Shown here piece by piece: positions 43,322 through 52,937 of a stretch of DNA of 64,000 nucleotides (its first letter is position 1; each line of letters opens with the position of its first letter). Origin of the DNA: Polyangium fumosum (GTDB lineage: Bacteria > Myxococcota_A > Polyangia > Polyangiales > Polyangiaceae); assembly GCF_005144585.1 (NCBI RefSeq), contig NZ_SSMQ01000055.1:22169-86168 (forward strand). The letters are read 5' to 3'. The notes under the pieces were generated by a model. That model had not been told where the DNA came from. It saw nothing but the letters and a program-made list of their open reading frames with translations, and ran no database searches. A program made the translations under genes and the position numbers.

Positions 43322-44254
43322 ATGTCGAGCCTCCGCCTCACCTTCCTCGGAACCTCTGCCGCGGCCCCGACCGCGTACAGGAACCTGTCCGGCCTCTTCG
43401 TCAAGCGCGAAGGGCAGAGCTTCCTCTTCGACTGCGGCGAGGGCACCCAGCGGCAGATGATCCGCTACGGGACGGGCTTCGCGCTCGACGCCGTGTTTTT
43501 CACCCATTTCCACGCCGACCATTACCTCGGCATCATCGGATTTTTGCGGACGCTCGGCATGCTCGGCCGCACCGAGCCGCTCGCGCTCATCGGCCCCCGG
43601 AACGCCGCGACGTTCCTGCCGAAGGTGATCTGCCTCGGCGCCGAGGAAGCGCCCCTGCCCGTGACAATCGCCGAGGCCGAGCCGGGCGACGTGGTCTTCC
43701 GCGGGGAGGGGTATCGTATCGAGGCGTTCGCGACCGATCACCGCATTGCCTCCGTGGGCTACGCGCTCATCGAGGATCCACGACCCGGCCGGTTCGACGC
43801 GGCCGCAGCGCGCGCGGCCGGCGTGCCCGAGGGGCCGCTCTTCGGCAAGCTGCAGCGCGGCGAAGCGGTGCGGCTGCGGGACGGGCGTACGATCACGCCC
43901 CGCGAGGTGATGGGCCCCCCGCGGCCCGGGCGGCGGATCGTGATATCGGGCGATACGCGGCCTTGCGAGGGCACGACACGCGCGGCGGAAGGGGCGGACG
44001 TGCTGGTGCACGAGGCGACGTTTGGTGATCAGGAGCAGGCGCGCGCGCGGGACACGCGGCACGCGACCGCGCGGGAGGCGGCGCTCGTGGCGCGCGACGC
44101 GGGCGCGCGGCGGCTCGTGCTCACGCACCTGTCGACACGATACGATCGGGATCCGGACATTCTGCTCGACCAGGCGCGCGAGGAGCTCGGGGAGCGGACG
44201 CCCGTGATGGTGGCCGAGGACGGCGACGGGATCGATCTGCCCCTGCACGATTGA
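43322..44254 (+). CDS. rnz: Ribonuclease Z
   Basis: The 310-residue product from ATG 43322 has the metallo-beta-lactamase core of RNase Z: FLGTSAAAPTAYRN, FTHFHADHYLGI (zinc motif), a C-terminal ISGDTRPC and VLTHLSTRY. The length agrees with the roughly 310-residue bacterial form. The enzyme removes 3' trailers from tRNA precursors. An in-frame ATG 30 codons upstream lacks similarity to the family. Confidence 0.93.
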   Translation: MSSLRLTFLGTSAAAPTAYRNLSGLFVKREGQSFLFDCGEGTQRQMIRYGTGFALDAVFFTHFHADHYLGIIGFLRTLGMLGRTEPLALIGPRNAATFLPKVICLGAEEAPLPVTIAEAEPGDVVFRGEGYRIEAFATDHRIASVGYALIEDPRPGRFDAAAARAAGVPEGPLFGKLQRGEAVRLRDGRTITPREVMGPPRPGRRIVISGDTRPCEGTTRAAEGADVLVHEATFGDQEQARARDTRHATAREAALVARDAGARRLVLTHLSTRYDRDPDILLDQAREELGERTPVMVAEDGDGIDLPLHD

Positions 44255-44282
44255 CGCGCCGGATAAGGAGGGCCGGCCCCGC

Positions 44283-44311
44283 TTGACGTTGCCGGCGATC
44301 CGGCCGAACAT
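44283..44311 (+). promoter_or_regulatory. Promoter-like element of D8C lipoprotein copy 1
   Basis: TTGACG (44283-44288) and GAACAT (44306-44311) are 17 bp apart and could be -35 and -10 elements. Between them is a GCCGG-CGAT-CCGGC inverted repeat. A near-identical 29-bp element precedes the second copy while the leader sequences after both differ, which suggests conserved function. Confidence 0.6.
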
Positions 44312-44346
44312 GGCGCTCCTTTGTCGCGTTTTCCCCGGGAGTCGCC

Positions 44347-45432
<1,086 letters not shown>

Positions 45433-45454
45433 GGTCGTCCGATCCCGCGTCCGC

Positions 45455-45483
45455 TTGACGTTGCCGGCAATCCGGCCGAACAT
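45455..45483 (+). promoter_or_regulatory. Promoter-like element of D8C lipoprotein copy 2
   Basis: TTGACG (45455-45460) and GAACAT (45478-45483) are 17 bp apart, with GCCGG-CAAT-CCGGC between them. One base differs from the element at 44283-44311. Confidence 0.6.
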
Positions 45484-45520
45484 GGATGGTATCTTTGCTG
45501 GATCTTGCCCGGGAGATGCC

Positions 45521-46612
45521 ATGACCGCCTTTCGCCACGCTGGGATATTTCTCGCCGTCACGCTCTTCGCTGCCTGCTCCCTCGTCAACGCGCCCGATCC
45601 CGTGAAAGGGAAAGGTGAGGGCGGCGAGGGCGGCGAGGGCGGGACCGGCGGCGGCGGACCGCCCTCGCCCTGTGGAAACGGCGTGTATCAGACCGGCGAG
45701 GAATGCGACGACGGCAACGACGTCGAGACCGATAGCTGCCTCTCCACCTGCAAGAAGCCGACATGCGGCGACGGGTTCGTCTGGGAAGGCGTCGAGGGCT
45801 GCGACGACGGCAACATGGTCAACGACGACGGCTGCACCAATGACTGCAAGCTCTCCACCTGCGGCGACGGCACGATCCAGGAGGGCGAGGATTGCGACGA
45901 CGGCAACATGGACGACACCGACAACTGCACGTCGGCGTGCAAGGTCGCGACCTGTGGTGACGGCTTCGTCCACGCGGGGATCGAGGCCTGCGACGACGGG
46001 AACATGGACGACACCGACGCGTGCCTGCAAGGCTGCATCGCCGCGACGTGCGGCGACGGGATCGTCCAGGTCGGCGTCGAGGAATGCGACGACATGAACA
46101 TGTCGGACACCGACGGGTGCGTCGGGACCTGCAAGAACGCGGTCTGCGGCGACGGCTTCGTGCAATCCGGCGTGGAGCAGTGCGACGACGGCAACCTCCT
46201 CGGCGGCGACGGCTGCGGGCCGGGCTGCGCGTTCGACAACCTCCTGCCGCAGTGCATGAACTACCTCGTGCTCGACACGGCCGACCGGAACGTCGGATAC
46301 GTCGACATAAACACGCGGGACTGCGACACGGCCATGAACGGGAGCTGGTATCGCTTCATGGGCGCCGCGGGCACGCAGATGGCCACCTCGCCGCCCGCCG
46401 AGAACGTCTGCGCGACCCACGCGCCGGGCTGGGTCCAGGGGGCCTATCCGCAGGCCCAGGGCCAGGTGGTGAACGCGACGGCGTGCTTCAACTGGTCCGG
46501 CAACCCGTGCAACTGGTCGTCGGCGATCCAGATCGCCCATTGCGGGAGTTATTACGTGTTCCAGCTCCCGCCGGCGCCGGTCTGCTCGCTTCGTTATTGT
46601 GGGACGAACTGA
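45521..46612 (+). CDS. Lipoprotein with six DUF4215 repeats and a D8C-like domain (copy 2)
   Basis: The 363-residue product is a tandem paralogue of 44347-45432, with long stretches of near identity in the repeats and the D8C-like domain. It has its own lipoprotein signal and six CG(N/D)G...CDDGN repeats. The C-terminal domain has eight cysteines and WYRFMGAAGTQMA, APGWVQGAYP, CFNWSGN-C-WS, YYVFQLP and LRYCG. The ATG at 45521 follows a GGGAGA site. The signal peptides and 5' leaders differ more than the mature domains. A GC stem-loop follows the stop. Confidence 0.85.
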   Translation: MTAFRHAGIFLAVTLFAACSLVNAPDPVKGKGEGGEGGEGGTGGGGPPSPCGNGVYQTGEECDDGNDVETDSCLSTCKKPTCGDGFVWEGVEGCDDGNMVNDDGCTNDCKLSTCGDGTIQEGEDCDDGNMDDTDNCTSACKVATCGDGFVHAGIEACDDGNMDDTDACLQGCIAATCGDGIVQVGVEECDDMNMSDTDGCVGTCKNAVCGDGFVQSGVEQCDDGNLLGGDGCGPGCAFDNLLPQCMNYLVLDTADRNVGYVDINTRDCDTAMNGSWYRFMGAAGTQMATSPPAENVCATHAPGWVQGAYPQAQGQVVNATACFNWSGNPCNWSSAIQIAHCGSYYVFQLPPAPVCSLRYCGTN

Positions 46613-46621
46613 AAGGACGAA

Positions 46622-46642
46622 GGGGCCGGATCTACCGGCCCC
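46622..46642. terminator. Stem-loop between convergent genes
   Basis: GGGGCCGG (46622-46629), loop ATCTA, CCGGCCCC (46635-46642) form a perfect 8-bp stem with no T-run. It lies 10 bp after the D8C copy 2 stop and 44 bp from the stop of the convergent lipoprotein gene, so it may terminate both. Confidence 0.65.
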
Positions 46643-46685
46643 TCACCCGCGCGGCCGCCCGTATCATGCGGCTCGCGTCCCTGCC

Positions 46686-46925
46686 TCAATCCTGGGCCGA
46701 GATTTCCTTGTCGAGCGTATCGAGCTCCGACTTGTAGTTCGTCGGGCTGATGTCCTTCTCGGCCTGGTCGTCGTAATCGGCCGCGGTCGGGATGTCCTTG
46801 TCGTCGAGGACCACCGGGGCCGCGGCGGCGCCGCCCGTCGTCCCGCCGCCCTGGGGCTTCGGCTCTTCACAGGCGAGGGCGAGCAAAGGCAACGCGAGGA
46901 GCGCGAGCACGATCGAGCGATTCAT
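46686..46925 (-). CDS. Small acidic lipoprotein (79 aa)
   Basis: The 79-residue product has a lipoprotein signal (LPLLALAC) and a mature part rich in Asp, Glu and Ala. Its ATG overlaps the stop of the 46922-47548 gene as ATGA, so the two are coupled. No family is recognised. It may be a partner of that exported protein. Confidence 0.78.
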   Translation of the reverse strand: MNRSIVLALLALPLLALACEEPKPQGGGTTGGAAAAPVVLDDKDIPTAADYDDQAEKDISPTNYKSELDTLDKEISAQD

Positions 46926-47548
46926 TTCTCACCTGCCTTCTCCGCGGGCTTGCCGTCCGCGCCCTTCGCGCCCGTGGCCTTCGCGTCGTAGTTCGTCATC
47001 CACTTCTCGTGGCGCGCATTCTCCTTGTCGAGGAGCTTCTGCACGCGCTCGGTCGCCTCGGTGTCCTTCGCCTCCTCGGCGAGGTCCTTCACGCGCTCGA
47101 GGCGCGCGAGGCGGCGCGCGTGCCGCTCGAGCTCCTGCTTCATGGCGACGGCCATCGGCTGGCCCTTCAGCGCGGCCGAGACCTTCTTCTTGAGCGCGTC
47201 GCGCTCGTCCTTGGACTTCGTCTTGCGCGCTTCCTTCTTGGCCTTGCGCTTCTCGTCCCGCGCCTTCTGATCCGCCTCGGATTCGGCCGGGGCCGCGGCC
47301 GCGTCGGCGCCCGCGTCTTTGTCGGCCTTGTCGTCGGGTTTGCCCTTGTCGTCGGGTTTGCCCTTGTCCTCGGGCCCCTTGCCCCCTTGTTCGCCGGCCT
47401 TCGGGTTTGCCTTCTCCGGGCCCTTGCCTTTGTCCACGGCCGGGGTAGGCCGCGGCTCCCGGGGCAGGTCCGCAGACGCCACGCCCGTCACGCCGAGCAA
47501 GCCGCCCAGCACGAGGGCCACAGCGCCCTTCTTCCACAAAGCATTCAT
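46922..47548 (-). CDS. Exported Lys/Glu-rich protein
   Basis: The 208-residue product from ATG 47548 has a signal peptide ending about VASA-D. A long low-complexity Pro/Lys/Gly/Asp region follows (GKPDDKGKPDDKADKD), and then a helical domain (about 130-195, ALKKKVSAALKG and RLARLERVKDLAEEA). GGGAGA precedes the start. It is followed immediately by the acidic lipoprotein. The role is unknown. Confidence 0.75.
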   Translation of the reverse strand: MNALWKKGAVALVLGGLLGVTGVASADLPREPRPTPAVDKGKGPEKANPKAGEQGGKGPEDKGKPDDKGKPDDKADKDAGADAAAAPAESEADQKARDEKRKAKKEARKTKSKDERDALKKKVSAALKGQPMAVAMKQELERHARRLARLERVKDLAEEAKDTEATERVQKLLDKENARHEKWMTNYDAKATGAKGADGKPAEKAGEK

Positions 47549-47660
47549 CGTAGATCTCCCTTCGCGCGCCGCCCCCCACCGAGGGGTACCCACGGCGCTC
47601 GTCGATCTGCTCGAAGCGGGGTGGACTTTATCGCGGATGGGTCGGCGCGGGCAAATCCAA

Positions 47661-48995
47661 TTACGGATTCGTGAGGCCGCGCCCACGCGTGCCGCGAATC
47701 GACAAGGAGCCGGGCGCCCCCTCGATCGCGTATTGCTCTTCGAGCAGGTGCGCCGTCGCGTCGTCGATGCGCACGGGCGGCTCGTTCGCGTCGGCGCGCG
47801 GGCGTTCGAGGGAGCGCGTGCCACGCTCGATCACAGAGGCCGATAACCCCGACCCCGGCGGCAAAGCCCCGCCGGTCACCAGCGACAATCGAACCCCGGT
47901 CACTTGTTTTACCAGGTCGAGCGCCGCGTCGGCCGCGCGCAGGAGGCCGTCGGCGCATTCCCCTTCGAATACCACGGCCACGCCACGACCGAGCAAGGGA
48001 ATGACCACCCCGCCATGTTGTTCGGCGATGCGCTGGAAGAGGGCGCGCGTCCGGCCCACGTTGCTCGACAAGGGCAATCGGCCGAAGATCACGCCGACGA
48101 GGTGATCGTCACTCGGGACGAGGGCCGGCGGGAGCGTGATGTCCGCCGGAGGCGCCGCGCCTTCGAGGACCACGCGCTCGATCGCCGCGAGGGCGTGGGC
48201 CATCTCGCGGGCCGAGGAAAACCGCGCATCGGGGTCACGCGCGAGCGCCCGCGCGACGAGGGCGTCGAGCGCAGGCGGCGCGTCCGGCCAGACATCCGAG
48301 AGGCGCGGCGGCGCCTGCAGGACGATCTTGGCGAGGACGGAGAAGGCATCCTCGCCCGCGAAAGGTTTTTTGCCGGAGAGCAGCTCGTACAGGAGCACGC
48401 CGAGAGAAAACAGGTCCGAGCGGGGGCCGATCTCGGTGTCGCCCCGGGCTTGCTCGGGGGACATGTAAAAAGGCGTGCCGAGCGCGACGCCGTCGACGTT
48501 CTCGGAGGCGCTGTCGTGCGCGACGCCGAGGTCGAGGAGTTTCACCAGGAACGGCGCGCCTTCGCCCTGCTCTGCGAGGAAGAGGTTCCCCGGCTTAACG
48601 TCGCGGTGGACGATGCCCGCCTCGTGCAACGCGAAGAGCCCGAGCGCCGCCTGGCGCGTGATCCGGAGGGCATCGGCCGTGCCGAGGCGCGCGCCCGAGG
48701 CGCGCATGCGGTGCGCGAGGTCCTCGCCTTCGAGCCATTCGAGCGCGAGGTAGGGGCGGTCCTCCGCGTCGATGCCGGTGTCGACGTACCCCACGACGTG
48801 CTCGCTCGTGATACGCGCCGAGAGCCGCGCCTCGCGCTGGAATCGCTCGCGGGTGATCGGGTCGACGGCGAGGTGCTCGTGCAGGCGCTTGATCGCCACA
48901 GGCACGCGGCGCTCCTGGTCGAAGCCCCGAATGACCTCCGCCGTCGCGCCAATGCCGACGCGCTCGGCGAGCGTGAATCGATCCGCGCTCCCCAT
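47661..48995 (-). CDS. Serine/threonine protein kinase with C-terminal regulatory domain
   Basis: The 444-residue product has a full eukaryotic-like kinase domain: Gly loop VGIGATAEV, VAIK Lys at 36, HRDVKPGN at 130-137 and DLG at 155-157 in place of DFG. GTPFYMSPEQ and DLFSLGVLLYELL follow. The C-terminal 110 residues resemble a degenerate nucleotide-cyclase-like fold, with VVIPLLGRGVAVVFEG. The protein has no transmembrane helix, so it is probably cytoplasmic. Its targets are unknown. Confidence 0.9.
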   Translation of the reverse strand: MGSADRFTLAERVGIGATAEVIRGFDQERRVPVAIKRLHEHLAVDPITRERFQREARLSARITSEHVVGYVDTGIDAEDRPYLALEWLEGEDLAHRMRASGARLGTADALRITRQAALGLFALHEAGIVHRDVKPGNLFLAEQGEGAPFLVKLLDLGVAHDSASENVDGVALGTPFYMSPEQARGDTEIGPRSDLFSLGVLLYELLSGKKPFAGEDAFSVLAKIVLQAPPRLSDVWPDAPPALDALVARALARDPDARFSSAREMAHALAAIERVVLEGAAPPADITLPPALVPSDDHLVGVIFGRLPLSSNVGRTRALFQRIAEQHGGVVIPLLGRGVAVVFEGECADGLLRAADAALDLVKQVTGVRLSLVTGGALPPGSGLSASVIERGTRSLERPRADANEPPVRIDDATAHLLEEQYAIEGAPGSLSIRGTRGRGLTNP

Positions 48996-49038
48996 CACCC
49001 GCGCCCCAATGCGACCGTTCCCCCCCCGCCCATACTCC

Positions 49039-49317
49039 TCAGTGCCAGGCCGACGCGGTCCGGACCGCCTGGCCCGTCCGGTCGTGCTCGGCCAGAAGCT
49101 CCGTCGAGCGCGCACGGCAGCCGCTGCACGAAGGGAACGTCGAGCCGTGCAGGCAACGCAGCATCACCGCCTCGCCCGTCTGCATCTCTTCGGGTTCGAG
49201 GTGGCGGCCACACGCAATGCAATGGATGTGGTGCGTGTGTGTGTGCGTCTGTGCCGCGGGCCGCGGCGGCGCGAGGGCCTTGCGCTCGCGCTTCGTCAAT
49301 CGCTTTTCTCGCTTCAT
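49039..49317 (-). CDS. Small putative zinc-ribbon protein
   Basis: The 92-residue product starts MKREKRLTKRERK, has a His-Thr run and a four-or-more-cysteine region (CIACGRHLEPEE, then CLHGSTFPSCSGC). The spacing of CxxC and C-x-x-C fits a small zinc-binding ribbon. No family is recognised. It stands between two larger genes and may be genuine, but codon evidence is limited. Confidence 0.55.
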   Translation of the reverse strand: MKREKRLTKRERKALAPPRPAAQTHTHTHHIHCIACGRHLEPEEMQTGEAVMLRCLHGSTFPSCSGCRARSTELLAEHDRTGQAVRTASAWH

Positions 49318-49417
49318 CGCTCGTGTTCCCTGGCCGGGCCGTTCGAGGCCCTCGTCGGGTCATACGAGGTTCGGCGCACGCGGGCAAGGGCTTGTTTTGT
49401 GCGCCGCGTCTCGGGCC

Positions 49418-50287
49418 CTACGGCGCGCCCGTCGGTCCATGGCTGCCCCACTCTTCGTGGAGCGAGAGCGCGCCGAACGTGCGCCGCACGCCGCTCCCGG
49501 GCCCGCGCTCGTCCTCCTCGTCGCGCGCCTCCTTCCCGCCGCCCGCGCCCTTGCCGCGAAGCGCCTTCGGTCCGCCGCGGGCGATCGGGACGACGACCGC
49601 AGCGCGCCGCGAGCGCGTCTTGCGCCCCGCGCGGCGGGTCCCGCGGAGGCGGCGCATGCCGGCCAAAAAGCCGAGGTACACGCCGAGGAACGTCGCGCCG
49701 GCCCACGCCGCGAGCGCGCCGAACGCGAACCCCGCGGCCTTCACGCCCGCGTCGCCGCGCCCGAGATTCGCCATGCTTTCCAGGGATCCGCGCATCCCGG
49801 CCACGTCCTCCATCGGCCTGCGCAGCGCGGCGAGCTTGCCCATCGGATCGTCGAGCTTCGCGACCTTGCCCATCACGCCGTCGAGCGCCGCGACCTCTTT
49901 CATGGGCTCACGCAGCAAGGCCACGTCCTCCATGGGCTTTTCCAGCCGCGTGAGGCCTTGTTCCATGCTGCCCATCCGCGCTTCGAGGCGCGCCATGCCC
50001 GCGCCGAGCCGATCCATCACGGGGCCGAGCGCGGCGACGTCTTTCATCGGCGCTTCGAGGCTGGAGAGCCGCTCCATGGGCCGGCCGAGCGCGTCGAGCT
50101 CTCCGGCCATTCGCTCCATGTTCGAATTCGACCGTCCGAGGACATCGGCGGCCTCGTTCATGGTTTTCGTGGTTTCCTGGATGGCGCGCGTGTTCGTCTC
50201 GATCATCGATGCCACGCCGCAGCCCGTGATCGCAGGCGCGAGCAGGGTGACCAGGACGACGAGCGTGCTCCTTCCCGACGAGCTCAT
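49418..50287 (-). CDS. Coiled-coil lipoprotein with repeated PMxxVAxL units
   Basis: The 289-residue product from ATG 50287 has a lipoprotein signal (LLAPAITGC). A long helical region repeats motifs such as LEAPMKDVAAL, LEKPMEDVALL and LDDPMGKLAAL. A hydrophobic C-terminal segment follows (AGFAFGALAAWAGATFLGVYLG) and then a basic tail. The repeats suggest an extended coiled coil in the periplasm, tethered at both ends. The function is unknown. Confidence 0.7.
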   Translation of the reverse strand: MSSSGRSTLVVLVTLLAPAITGCGVASMIETNTRAIQETTKTMNEAADVLGRSNSNMERMAGELDALGRPMERLSSLEAPMKDVAALGPVMDRLGAGMARLEARMGSMEQGLTRLEKPMEDVALLREPMKEVAALDGVMGKVAKLDDPMGKLAALRRPMEDVAGMRGSLESMANLGRGDAGVKAAGFAFGALAAWAGATFLGVYLGFLAGMRRLRGTRRAGRKTRSRRAAVVVPIARGGPKALRGKGAGGGKEARDEEDERGPGSGVRRTFGALSLHEEWGSHGPTGAP

Positions 50288-50428
50288 GCATGGAAGCATC
50301 GATTGGGAGACGCTGCGCGTCAACGCATTCGCGCGGTGCGCAAGGACAGGTTATGTCCTAGGTTCGAGACGGGGCGATCGGGGGCGAGAGGCGGGAGGAA
50401 ACGGAGGGCGCCGGGATTCCTTTTGTGC

Positions 50429-50905
50429 TCAGCCTTCCAGGCTCGCGAGCAGGAACCAGGTGTGTTTGTCGAACGTCGTGATGATGTTCGTGAGCAGGTC
50501 GGACGTGTCGGCGTCGCGGTTCTCGTCGGAGATCACGCGCGAGGCGTGCAAGCCCTGGATGTAAAGGGCGAAGCGCTCGGCGAGGTGGCGCACGTGGTCG
50601 AGGCCACGCGTGGTCTCCTGCGGATACTCGGGCAGCCGCGAGGAGGCCGCGACGTGGCGCGCCGTGCCGACGGCGAGGCCCCCGAGCGTGACGGCGCGCT
50701 CGGCGATCTCGTCGTTGAAGGCCGCGAGCTCGGTCGCGAACGTCTCGAAGAGCGGATGCAGGGCGGCGAAATGCGGGCCCTTGATGTTCCAGTGCGCGAC
50801 CTTGATCTGGCTGTGCAAATCGAGGCCGTCGGCGAGGCGCTCGTTCAGCGTCTTGACGATGGCGACGCGGGCAGACTCGGGCAAATGGCTAGAACTCGCG
50901 TACAT
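50429..50905 (-). CDS. dps: Dps-family ferritin-like DNA-binding protein
   Basis: The 158-residue product has the Dps ferroxidase motifs across the dimer interface: HWNIKGPHFAALHPLFETF and ERAVTLGG. The length and helices fit the family. Dps forms a dodecamer that stores iron oxidised by peroxide and protects DNA. It lies 103 bp from the ahpD stop on the same strand, in a block of oxidative-stress genes. Confidence 0.93.
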   Translation of the reverse strand: MYASSSHLPESARVAIVKTLNERLADGLDLHSQIKVAHWNIKGPHFAALHPLFETFATELAAFNDEIAERAVTLGGLAVGTARHVAASSRLPEYPQETTRGLDHVRHLAERFALYIQGLHASRVISDENRDADTSDLLTNIITTFDKHTWFLLASLEG

Positions 50906-51008
50906 GAGGAACTCCTATCGAAATCCGAGATGTTCGTCCTTCTGGAACACGGCGCCCCGCCGCGCGGGGGGCAGCGCAGCGAGGCGCCGTGTCCGAAGGT
51001 TTGGGAGG

Positions 51009-51551
51009 TTAAACCGCCCCGGCGGTGATCTCCAGCGCGACCGTCGCCGCCTGGATCGTCGCGGCGATGCGCACGGCGTCGTGCACATGGTCCTCGCCGA
51101 GACCGCCCGCGAGGACGGCCACCTCGTGCGACTTCACGCACGCCTCGCAGCCGTTCATGGCGCTCACGGCGAGGCTCATGAGCTCGAAATCGGCCTTCGA
51201 CGTCTTCGGCTGGCCGATGCGGTTCATGCGGAGCTTCGGCGAGCGCTGCGAATACGTCTCCTTTCCGATCATGTGCCGGAACCGGTAATACACGTTGTTC
51301 ATCGCCATCAAGGTCGCCGCCGCATAAGCGTCGTCGATGACGGCGTCGGCGTGCTCGAGCTCCGCGCGCGCCTGCTCGATGAACGCCTCGCGGAGCGGCA
51401 CGCAACGCGCGTTCGCCGCCGCCGCGATGGCGATCCCGAGCCGCTGCGCCCGCGTGAGGGACGAGTCACCCTCGAGCACCGATTGCAGGTTCAGCTTCGT
51501 GTCCCGCGCGGCGTCGGGCAACTTCGCGCGGATGGCCTCGAGCGCGCTCAT
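51009..51551 (-). CDS. ahpD: Alkyl hydroperoxidase AhpD-family protein
   Basis: The 180-residue product has the AhpD active site NGCEACVKSHE (C135, C138, H142). AhpD proteins reduce and recycle AhpC, and have weak peroxidase activity. The gene lies 4 bp downstream of ahpC, so the two are one operon and form a peroxide-reducing pair. Confidence 0.92.
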   Translation of the reverse strand: MSALEAIRAKLPDAARDTKLNLQSVLEGDSSLTRAQRLGIAIAAAANARCVPLREAFIEQARAELEHADAVIDDAYAAATLMAMNNVYYRFRHMIGKETYSQRSPKLRMNRIGQPKTSKADFELMSLAVSAMNGCEACVKSHEVAVLAGGLGEDHVHDAVRIAATIQAATVALEITAGAV

Positions 51552-51555
51552 GGCT

Positions 51556-52095
51556 TCAACCCGCCTCCAGCGTCGGCTGGCCCTTCACCCAGTTGCACGG
51601 GCAAAGCTCGTCGGTCTGGAGCGCGTCGAGGACACGAAGGACCTCGTCGACGCTGCGGCCGACGGAGAGATCGTTCACGCCGACGTGCCGGATGATGCCG
51701 TTCGGGTCGACGATGAACGTCGCGCGGAGCGCCACGCCCTCCTGCGGGTGCAGGACGCCGAGGGCCTGCGAGAGCTCACGCTTCGTGTCGGCGACCATCG
51801 TGAACGGCAGGTCGCGCAGGTCCGGGTGCTGCTTGCGCCACGCGAGGTGCACGTATTCCGTGTCGGTGCTGATGCCGAGGACCTCGCAATCGCGATCCTT
51901 GAAGTCACGATAACGCTTGCCGAAGCCGGCGATCTCGGTCGGGCAGATGAAGGTGAAGTCCATCGGCCAGAAAAAGAGCACGGCCCACTTGCCCTGGAGG
52001 TTCTCGCTCTTGATGTCGTGGAACTCCTTGCCCTGCTCGAGGCTCACGACGCCCTTCAGGTTGAACGAAGGCAACTTCTGCGAAACGGTCAACAT
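51556..52095 (-). CDS. ahpC: Peroxiredoxin AhpC
   Basis: The 179-residue product from ATG 52095 has the peroxidatic Cys in FTFICPTE (C51) and resolving cysteines in ELCPCNW (C165 and C167). GGAGAGAG precedes the start. It reduces peroxides with AhpD as the likely electron donor. A Fur/PerR-like palindrome sits about 60-75 bp upstream of the start. Confidence 0.93.
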   Translation of the reverse strand: MLTVSQKLPSFNLKGVVSLEQGKEFHDIKSENLQGKWAVLFFWPMDFTFICPTEIAGFGKRYRDFKDRDCEVLGISTDTEYVHLAWRKQHPDLRDLPFTMVADTKRELSQALGVLHPQEGVALRATFIVDPNGIIRHVGVNDLSVGRSVDEVLRVLDALQTDELCPCNWVKGQPTLEAG

Positions 52096-52155
52096 GTGTC
52101 TCTCTCCTTGGTTCTCTCTATCGAATCCAGAATCCGTTTTGTACTCTGTCCAGCT

Positions 52156-52170
52156 CTGGACCGCGTCTAA
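52156..52170 (-). promoter_or_regulatory. PerR/Fur-like operator upstream of ahpC
   Basis: On the minus strand the 15-mer TTAGACGCGGTCCAG resembles the perfect palindrome TTAGACTGTGTCTAA found before the regulator gene. One half is identical and the other matches at four of six. It lies 61-75 bp before the ahpC start, where a repressor could block transcription. A second partial palindrome, GTCCAG-CT-CTGGAC, overlaps it. Confidence 0.6.
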
Positions 52171-52214
52171 ATATTCGGCGCAAAAAAGCCGCCATGCTCG
52201 GGCACGCGGACGCG

Positions 52215-52664
52215 TCAGGAGGTGCGGACCTTCTTGAGCTTGCCGCGCAGCACGACCTGGTATTCGTGCACGTCGAAGCCTTCGAGCGCGTCCACATTCG
52301 AGACGGCGAGCGCGCTCCACGGGACGTCGTGGATGGCGCCCGTCTCCTCGTCGATGAAATGATGGTGAGGTTCGAGGTTCGGATCGAACACCACCTTGCC
52401 CTCCGCGAGGACGTGGGCCCGAAGCAGGCCCTTGTCCACGAAGAGGTTCAAGGTGTTGTAGACCGTCGCCCGCGACACCATCGGCAGCGCCCGCTGGACC
52501 TTCGCGAAGACCTGGTCGGCCGACGGGTGCTCGTCGGTCCGCAGGACGTACTGCGCGATGGCCAGGCGCTGCGCCGAGGGGAGCACGCCGTGCCGTTCGA
52601 GGAGCTCTGCCTCGTTCCGCACAGTGCTCGCCGGGATCGGCTTGGCTGGCTTCGTCGGCCTCAC
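52215..52664 (-). CDS. Fur/PerR-family regulator without cysteines
   Basis: The 149-residue product from a GTG start at 52664 has the Fur N-terminal winged helix (SRATVYNTLNLFVDKGLL) and the metal-site histidines (LEPHHHFIDEE). It has no cysteine at all, so the CxxC structural zinc sites of many PerR and Fur proteins are absent. Gene order next to ahpC suggests a peroxide-responsive PerR role. A perfect palindrome just ahead of the start suggests autoregulation. Confidence 0.88.
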   Translation of the reverse strand: MRPTKPAKPIPASTVRNEAELLERHGVLPSAQRLAIAQYVLRTDEHPSADQVFAKVQRALPMVSRATVYNTLNLFVDKGLLRAHVLAEGKVVFDPNLEPHHHFIDEETGAIHDVPWSALAVSNVDALEGFDVHEYQVVLRGKLKKVRTS

Positions 52665-52669
52665 GGGGA

Positions 52670-52684
52670 TTAGACTGTGTCTAA
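52670..52684. promoter_or_regulatory. Perfect PerR/Fur-type palindrome at the regulator start
   Basis: TTAGAC-TGT-GTCTAA is a perfect 6-3-6 inverted repeat. It ends 6 bp upstream of the GTG start of the Fur-family gene and overlaps its ribosome-binding region. Repression of its own gene is the likely function. Confidence 0.75.
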
Positions 52685-52937
52685 ACCGAGACCCTGTCAA
52701 GAACGGCGAACGATTTCTCGCAAGGCCACGGTCGAGAGCGGCGCGTGAGCAGGGTTCGCGCGTGCAGGCAGCCCGAGCGCGCGTGGCGGCCGCCCTGCGC
52801 AGACGAGGGCACGCCCGCCCGTCCGGACGAACCATTCCGGCACGCCGCATGCGAGAAAACGAGGGGGTTCGTGGGGGCCGGCCGGGCATCGTCCAGGCAA
52901 CGGCCCTCAGGCGTGAAGAAACACGGGAGACGTACGC

